Shown here one piece after another: positions 58,025-64,000 of a stretch of 64,000 nt of DNA (within the stretch, counting starts at the first letter, position 1; the number at the start of each line of letters is the position of its first letter). Made by a program: the position numbers and the translations under genes. The DNA comes from Pyrocephalus nanus. Taxonomy: Eukaryota; Chordata; Aves; Passeriformes; Tyrannidae. A model generated the notes under the pieces. The model was not told the origin of the DNA and did no database searches. It saw only the letters and a list, made by a program, of their open reading frames with translations. The DNA lies in assembly GCA_038380795.1 (NCBI GenBank), contig CM076270.1, positions 13,621,001 through 13,685,000 on the forward strand, written 5' to 3'.

Positions 58025-58243
58025 CCTGGCACAGGTTGTCCAGAGAAGCTGTGGCTGCCCCTGGATCCCTGAAAGTGTCCAAGGGCAGGTTGGACAGGGT
58101 TTGGAGCAACCTGGGCTAGTGGAAGGTGTCCCTGCCCATGGATCCTCTTTAAAGTCTGGACTAAAGACAACAAACTCTGTCCTGAGGGGGACTGGAATGA
58201 GAGGAGCTTTGAGGTCCCTTCCAACCCAGACTAGTCTGTGATT
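58025..58243 (+). mobile_element. CR1 3'-end fragment with an internal insertion
   Basis: CTGGCACAGGTTGTCCAGAG to CCCTGCCCATG is normal CR1. About 45 bp of non-CR1 sequence follows (from 58141), then CR1 resumes with GACTGGAATGAG and GGTCCCTTCCAACCCAGAC. The part from 58140 is the left arm of a large inverted repeat. Confidence 0.85.
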
Positions 58244-58380
58244 ATATGAAAAGTAGTTCTGATGATGTTTGAACAGAATCACAGACTAGTCTGGGTTGGA
58301 AGGGACCTCAAAGCTCCTCTCATTCCAGTCCCTCTCAGGACAGAGTTTGTTGTCTTTAGTCCAGACTTTAAAGAGGATCC
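58140..58380. repeat. 104-bp inverted repeat (arms 58140-58243 and 58277-58380, 33-bp loop)
   Basis: Reading the right arm in reverse complement gives the left arm with one mismatch that I can find (GAGGGGGAC against GAGAGGGAC). The arms contain a CR1 tail plus about 45 bp of non-CR1 sequence. A transcript from either strand could fold into a long, nearly perfect hairpin. Confidence 0.92.
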
Positions 58381-58489
58381 TCCAAGGCCCAAACACCCAC
58401 CTGAGGACTGTGAATATCTAAGGGCACTGCTTCAGTTAAACCTCAAATAAACACTTCCCCCTGCTGCCACTCCTCGAGCCAGAAGTCCT

Positions 58490-58780
58490 CGCCTCTTTTT
58501 AATTGATGGGGGTTTATTTCTATTTTCCTTTCATGATGTATCCTTTGAGTAATTCCTTCGGATAGGAAATCTTTTTTCACAAACATTTTCTCAAACAGCT
58601 CTTGGATTACTGGCTCCAGTGTTCATAAATAGCTTTTCTCCATAACACACTTTCATATCTGGTTTAACAGGGAGAGCTGCTGATTTATGGGGACATTAAG
58701 CATGTACGTGAACTTACATTTGAGACTGATAAATACGAGTCTTTAATATGCACATGCATCATTTTTATGTTTCTTTTACA
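58490..58780. promoter_or_regulatory. Candidate conserved noncoding stretch beside the inverted repeat
   Basis: This AT-rich, non-repetitive stretch has TTTTAATTGATGG, TAATATGCACATGCATCA and a CATAAATAG word. Confidence 0.25.
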
Positions 58781-59083
58781 AAGAGGCTTTGAGTTGTGTG
58801 CACATTATAAAATTACCCTGCAAAGAATGCCTGGAGTCTGCATGGGAGCTGCTGAGGGGAGGATGAAATATGCATTTTCTGGAATACTGTGTACAGGTTT
58901 GCTCTGGGAGCAGCATAAAATTTATGATATCCTGAGCTATTCATTTTCATGGCTTTGGAGAACTTGGGCCTTGTAAAGGCTGTTAGGGAGAACTGTGGAA
59001 GCATTTGTTGGTTTGCAACTTTAACTGCTTTTTTAATGGCTGAGTTTTATTGCTGTTGTAATTAGTATATTAGGCCTTTTTAA

Positions 59084-59112
59084 AATTTTATTTTATTTTA
59101 TTTTATTTTAAG
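59084..59112 (+). repeat. (TTTTA)n microsatellite
   Basis: About five TTTTA units. Confidence 0.9.
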
Positions 59113-59521
59113 CTGGTTTTCCTCCATGTTTTCAGCCTGGTTTCTTAAGGGAGCAAGGTTTGCAAGCTCTGCCATAAGCTTTGCTAAACTGGGGATTATT
59201 CATTCAACATTTAGGGGTGCAGATGGTGGTTTGGAGATAAAGTCTTGTGGAAATGTCTAACTGAGCAGAGGAGGGGAAAAACATCCACCACTGCTGCCAA
59301 GGAGGGCAAGGCTGGCAGGATTTGGGTGTGGTTGTGCCAGAACCACCCTGCAGCTGGATTTCTAAGGGAGGCATTTAGCAGAACCACAGAACTGAGGTGA
59401 TAATAAACCTGAAGTCTCCTCCCTTTGACTCCCGACAGAGAAGGGTGTTTTGCTACCTGGGAAGGTGAAGAGGTGAAGGTTAGAGGTGAGGAGATGTTCT
59501 AAGTGCAGTCACCCCTCTGCA

Positions 59522-59650
59522 ACCTGTCCAAGGCCAGCTTGGACAGGGCTTGGAGCAACCTGGGCTAGTGGAAGGTGTCCTTGCCCATAGCAGGGGATGG
59601 AATGAGATGATCTTTAAGGTCCTTTCCAACCCAAACCATTCTGGGATCAC
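59522..59650 (+). mobile_element. CR1 3'-end fragment
   Basis: GTCCAAGGCCAGCTTGGACA through CCTTGCCCATAGCAGGGGAT to ACCATTCTGGGATCACTG. Confidence 0.9.
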
Positions 59651-60510
59651 TGCAAGACTTGTTCTAGGTACAGATAATGGGACTATCATCCAGTTCAGGC
59701 TTTTTTTAAAAACAGGGTTGCCACATTTACAGTCTCAGCAAGATGAACCTCTTGCAGCCCCCCAGGCCTCACTCAGAATAGGAGCAGAAGGGTTGGTTTT
59801 CCCTTCCAGCCCCTGAGGGAGGGCACAGACAGACACAAGAGCTCAGGACTTGGAGCTGGGGCTCCCCAAGGAGACACTGAGGAGCCTGTTGACTTTGTCT
59901 GGTACTTTAAACCCTCAACTTCATAAACCCTCAGCATTTTCCCAGGGAAAGGAGAGGATAATGAGCTGCATAAGCACCGGGAGGAGCAGCAGCAGGAGGG
60001 AGAAGAGGTTTCTCCAGGTGCAGGGAGGTGCGAAGACCCAGAACGCTGTGATTCCCAGGAATGTTTCCAGTGGACACGGGAAGATGCTTTCTCACTCAAG
60101 CAAAGGACATGAGTAAACTCTGATGCTGTGTCACCAAAAAAACCTCAAAAACACAAGGAAAGGGAGATAAAACACATAGAAAAGGGGAAAAATGCTTCTG
60201 TCACCTGTGTCAGACCTTAGCTGTTAAACAGGAAAAGAAGAACTTGTTACTCTAAAGCCTTCTGGGTGAAGAACAATATACCAGTGACAGTGTGGGGCTG
60301 GATGAGGGAGGATGGTCAGACCTGGAGAGTTGGGAACTGAAAAGATTGTCAGGAAGAAGCTGGGATGGGAGAGGCAGGATGAGGAGGCAAAAGCACTGGG
60401 ATTTTGCAGGCTTTTCATCTGTTGCAATTCTTAAAAAGACAGCAAAATCTACAAAAATCCTACAAAAAACCTGCAGGTTTTTCCTTTGTTTTTTTTCTCT
60501 TTCTTCTTCT

Positions 60511-60512
<2 letters not shown>

Positions 60513-60551
<39 letters not shown>
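60513..60551 (+). repeat. T39 homopolymer
   Basis: Thirty-nine T residues after TTC repeats. On the minus strand this is an A tract lying about 10 bp past the 3' end of the CR1 at 60558-60790. Confidence 0.9.
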
Positions 60552-60554
<3 letters not shown>

Positions 60555-60557
60555 GTG

Positions 60558-60790
60558 GATGGAATCCCAGAATCCTAGAATGATTTGTGTAGGAAAAGAC
60601 CTTAAAAAGCCATTCAGTGCCACCCTCTGCCATGGACAGGGACACCTTCCACTAGCCCAGGTTCCTCCCAGCCCTGTCCAGCCTGGCCTTGGATACTTCC
60701 AGGGCTGGGGCAGCCACAGTTTCTCTGGGAATTCCATTCCAGTTCCTCCCCACCCTCACAGGGAAGAATTTCTTCCTAAATCCAACATGA
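60558..60790 (-). mobile_element. CR1 3'-end fragment
   Basis: From ATGGAATCCCAGAATCCTAG through ACACCTTCCACTAGCCCAGG and CTTGGATACTTCCAGGGCTG to GAAGAATTTCTTCCTAA. Confidence 0.93.
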
Positions 60791-61909
60791 AATGCTAGTT
60801 TTGGAATGCTGCTCCAGGCAATATGGAAGAATCTGGGAAATGCAACTGGTAAGAGATCTTTTTTCAGAAGTGTATCATTCCAAAATGAAATTTCGTGTGG
60901 ATATTTTTTTTTTCCCCAAAAAACCAAGCACTGGGTTCCAGCTCCCAAAATATCCCACGGCTTGTCGTGTGAAGAGGGTTTTGGAAATGAATGGAGCACT
61001 GATCACAATTAGTACAAAGCAATTTAAAATTATTTGAAGGGCTTTCATAACGTGAAGTGTTCCAATAATTTGTAATTACTTAACATTTCACCTGCTCTGA
61101 ATCCCATTTACTTCCCAAATCAAGCCCTTGAAGGGCTCTGAAGTGGCACATTTCAAAATGAACAGGGCAACCTGGAGTAGCTGCTAATTCTAGAAGCACT
61201 TCTGGTGCTCCTGCATAACAACCAGGCTTTTTTGGGATGGGTCACTTAAAGATTATCCCCCAACACACGTGGGAAAGGCCAAGGTAAGGCATGGCATGGA
61301 AGCAGGGTGGCTGTGCCATCCCGTGGGGGCTCTGCAGAGCAAATCCAAGGGAGCTGAACCTGTGAAAAGTGATGGAAAGCCACCTAAAAATAGCAGAGAA
61401 GTCCAGGCAGTGACTCACCAGCAGCAGGATCTGCAGGACTGATGGGCTCTGGCTGTCAGAGCAACTCCAGGAGGTCAGGGCTGAAACCAAACTCTGTGGA
61501 CTGGCATTGGAAACTTGGCTTGCACCTTTGGGGTCTCTGCTGATTCTTTCTCCTGTTTCTGCCTGTCCCCAGGGCACAGGAGGGCAGGACTCGCACATGG
61601 AGATTATCCTGGAGAGCTTTCACTAATCCCGAGCCTCAGCAAGGGGTGCAGTCCTCTTGATGTGTCCTCCCTGCTGCACACAATTTGGGAGGCCCCAGAT
61701 CTAACCTTCCCCTTTAGACCTGGCCATCCCACCAAAGGGATGTTTAATCCCATTCCCATGGCACTGGCCATGACACACCTCTGTGAAATACCTTCTCTGG
61801 GGTGTTTGGATGGAGAATGGAGGGTGGAGCTCAGCCTTTCATGGAAGATTCTGTTTCTGAAGTGTCTCTGCAGAGATGTTTTAGCCACAAGTCTAACAAG
61901 AGAAAGGTG

Positions 61910-61948
61910 TTTTTTTTTTGGTGTTTTTTTTTTTTTTTTTTTTTTTTT
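61910..61948 (+). repeat. T-rich tract
   Basis: T10, then GGTG, then T25. Confidence 0.9.
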
Positions 61949-62954
61949 AACTCCAGGATCAGTTACAGTAAGAACAAAAACTTCAGGTGACACCTGTGCA
62001 CAACTGGCCACCAGCTGGGAGGGGAATGGGCCAGCAAAGCAGCCAAAGGGCCACAGCTGGTGGCCAGGAAGATGCTCTGCTTTCCCTCCCCTGCTGACCA
62101 ATGCAAAATTAGTTTTACTGGATGTCTGCACTCCTAAAAGTGTTTCCTTCTGCCTTGAAGGCAAACAGGAACTTATAGATGCACAACGAGGAAAGAGAGG
62201 GGAAAAAAGGTCCTGCAAGGGCTTGAAATGAAGGAGCTGGATTTGAGGCACAGGCAGCCCTGAGGGGGTCCACCCTGAGCTGCTAACTGGGGACAGCTGC
62301 AATAAAAATGTACCTGCAGAGAGGGGCAGTGCTGGAACTTGTGGGATGCTGGGAAGGGAGCAGAGGGCTCTGGGAATGATTTCAGCTCATGGAAGAAGCC
62401 TTTCTCTAATCTGAGGGTGTCTCCAGAACCCCCTCTTTGGAAGGGAAGCACCTCTCCAAGGCAGCTCCCAGCCTGTGGGGTGGGGGGAGCAGTGGGGACA
62501 GACACGTGTCCATGGTGAGAAATCACTCCTGGCAAGTGACACAGCACTAAATAAAAGGCAGCAGAGGTCCTCAAATCTTTGGAAAAGAGGGATAAAACAA
62601 GGGGAGGAGGGTTGGCAAGTCTCTGCTGTCTCACTGCACTGATTGAGTGGCAGCTCTTCGGCCTCAAAGGGCCTTCTGGGGAGAACTTCTCATATCACTA
62701 ATTATTCTTAGCAAAACCTCACATCAGAGGAAGGAATCCATGCTTGCAGAATGGAAAAAAGATCCCTTAATTTTTTTTTTATTTTCAGCTAGATTTCAGA
62801 ATTAGAGAAGAATTAATGTCCTCTGTGGAGCTCCACCATCTTGGCTTCCTCAGCTAGTCTGGACTCAGTGTTCAAACAGCAGCTTAGAGGTATCAGAAGG
62901 TGCCTTACATCCTGTATTCCCTCCAAACTTTGCTGGGAAAAATGGCCCAAAGTG

Positions 62955-63012
62955 TTTGAGGCCAGGTTGGACGGGGCTGGAGCAACCTGGTCTAGTGAAA
63001 GGTGTCCTTAAG
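62955..63012 (+). mobile_element. CR1 internal piece
   Basis: TGTTTGAGGCCAGGTTGGAC then GCAACCTGGTCTAGTGAAAG. The 3' tail is missing. Confidence 0.75.
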
Positions 63013-63087
63013 CTAAATTCATTATTCTTTCACTCCCCTCAGCCAACACACAATTGAAAATGCATTATCCTTGTCCTGAATATAAGT

Positions 63088-63228
63088 TCTTAGAGTCACT
63101 GAGTGGTTTGGGGTGGAAGGGACCTTAAAGCCCATCTCATTCCCCCTGCCATGGGCAAGGACACCTTCCACTAGCCCAGGTTGCTCCAAGCCCTGCCCAA
63201 CCTGACCTTGGACACTTTCTGTTTCATT
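63088..63228 (-). mobile_element. CR1 3'-end fragment
   Basis: GAGTCACTGAGTGGTTTGGG through CACCTTCCACTAGCCCAGGT to GACCTTGGACACTTTCT. It faces the piece at 62955-63012. Confidence 0.9.
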
Positions 63229-63739
63229 AATCCTGGGATTTGAAGCTGTTTCCCTCTGAAAAGTCTTCAAGAGGCTCCTGAGACTCCTATGAAGTGCAGT
63301 TGGGCTGGAAATCCAAGGAACTCGCACCCCTGCCGAGCCCACGTTCCCCCAGGTCACACCCACCTTGGTACGAGGAAATGTGGATTTCTCAGCTCAAAAT
63401 CGATCGAATAAACAAGGCAACAGGTCTCTAAGTTGGGCTCTTGGAGCTGAAAACGTGTGAGCAGCTCAGCAAACACGGGGTGAACCGAGGGCTGGGCCAC
63501 CCCTCCTGGGCGGGGAAACCTCCTGCCCCCACACCCCAGCAAACTCCCTCCCTCCCAGGTCTACTCCAAAGATTAGCGAGTGCGACGGGAGAGGGCAAAT
63601 ATTTACACGGATGAGCTCAAATGGGCAAATTAACCAGGCTTTTAACAAGCGAGGCACACACAGCACAGGCTGTGATTCGAAGGCAATGGGTCTGGGTCTC
63701 CAAGGTTGCTCGTTTCCTTTGACAAACTGTCACAGCATC

Positions 63740-64000
63740 AGGAGCAGGGGGGCTGTGCTGCTGCCGGGGGTGCGGAGCTGCCTCGGAGCGGCCGCGGCGG
63801 CTTCTCTGTCTGCAGCGAAACGTCCTCAGCGGTGGCCCGAGAGTCTGGGAGATGAATGGCATTCTCTGCCGCTCCCGGGGTGAGGCAGATGCTCTGGCAA
63901 TTAAGGAACACGCATCTTAGAAGAGCCTCCGTCAGGTTGGGACACGGGTTCACGCTGAGCCGGAGGTGGGAACGGGCTCCGGCAGAAGCAGCGGCTCCCG
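63740..64000. promoter_or_regulatory. CpG-rich right edge, possible CpG-island shoulder
   Basis: CpG density rises sharply compared with the rest of the window (GGAGCGGCCGCGGCGGCTTC, GCCGCTCCCGGGG, GCTGAGCCGGAGG). This suggests a promoter at or just past the right end. No start codon could be tied to a known protein. Confidence 0.4.

Larger units (their letters stand above)
58781..63739. other. Intergenic, no gene recognised
   Basis: CR1 copies, the T39 and T25 tracts and a TTTTA microsatellite occupy much of it. The paired 238- and 232-codon frames at 61.5-62.3 kb overlap each other on opposite strands and run through the T tract, so neither is credible as a gene. Confidence 0.55.

Noticed and set aside
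61515..62302. Overlapping 238- and 232-codon frames on opposite strands
   Set aside because: Both run through the T25 tract, giving Phe or Lys runs; mutual shadows without domains.
1..64000. CRISPR arrays, operons, tRNA or rRNA genes
   Set aside because: No regularly spaced repeats, no Shine-Dalgarno-led gene clusters and no recognisable tRNA or rRNA segments. The repeats present are CR1 copies and simple sequence.

Overview
The window is vertebrate nuclear DNA, most likely from a bird. It carries two intron-containing vertebrate genes and more than thirty truncated CR1 LINE fragments. Their 3' ends show the avian pattern (text like 'lysine-free' GC-rich tails ending in ATTCTATG-type 8-mers). 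There are no bacterial operons, plasmid features or CRISPR arrays. Almost all other open frames are CR1 remnants, antisense shadows or chance GC-rich frames. The assignment to birds rests on repeat style and compact introns, not on a database match.

Layout. Positions 1-10.3 kb are intergenic: CR1 fragments, a short direct duplication (2084-2247 and 3683-3817), an AT-rich block (4135-4420) and a homeodomain-site-rich stretch (about 6900-7230). Positions 10.46-25.79 kb hold CLDN18 on the + strand. It has two alternative, paralogous first coding exons: a stomach-type (claudin-18.2-like) exon at 10463-10682 and a lung-type (claudin-18.1-like) exon at 18272-18491. Both splice in the same phase to four shared exons (22394-22558, 24499-24604, 24924-25034, 25620-25788). 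Each isoform is 256 aa. Positions 25.8-37.1 kb are intergenic, with CR1 pieces, a 22-base C tract and a GATA-motif cluster near 36.1 kb.

Positions 37.15-39.1 kb hold A4GNT on the - strand, the Golgi alpha-1,4-N-acetylglucosaminyltransferase. It has two coding exons (39064-38660 and 37760-37149) and encodes 338 aa. Positions 39.1-64 kb show no recognisable coding exon. This stretch has many CR1 copies, one piece of CR1 reverse transcriptase (about 49915-50180), a second AT-rich block (44915-45350), several non-repetitive AT-rich stretches that look like regulatory DNA, a near-perfect 104-bp inverted repeat (58140-58243 / 58277-58380) and a CpG-rich right edge (63740-64000).

How the genes relate. 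In mammals both genes act in gastric mucosa: claudin-18.2 seals gastric epithelial tight junctions, and A4GNT caps O-glycans of gland mucins with alpha-1,4-GlcNAc. The convergent CLDN18(+)/A4GNT(-) order matches human chromosome 3q22. However, I could not find DZIP1L exons between them or DBR1 exons beyond A4GNT, which I recall as their human neighbours. GATA-type motifs recur near both CLDN18 first exons, in a CLDN18 intron and downstream of A4GNT. That fits gut and lung expression but is inference.

I found no clearly novel biological system. The most unusual structures are the 104-bp hairpin made from a CR1 tail and the nested CR1 insertions.
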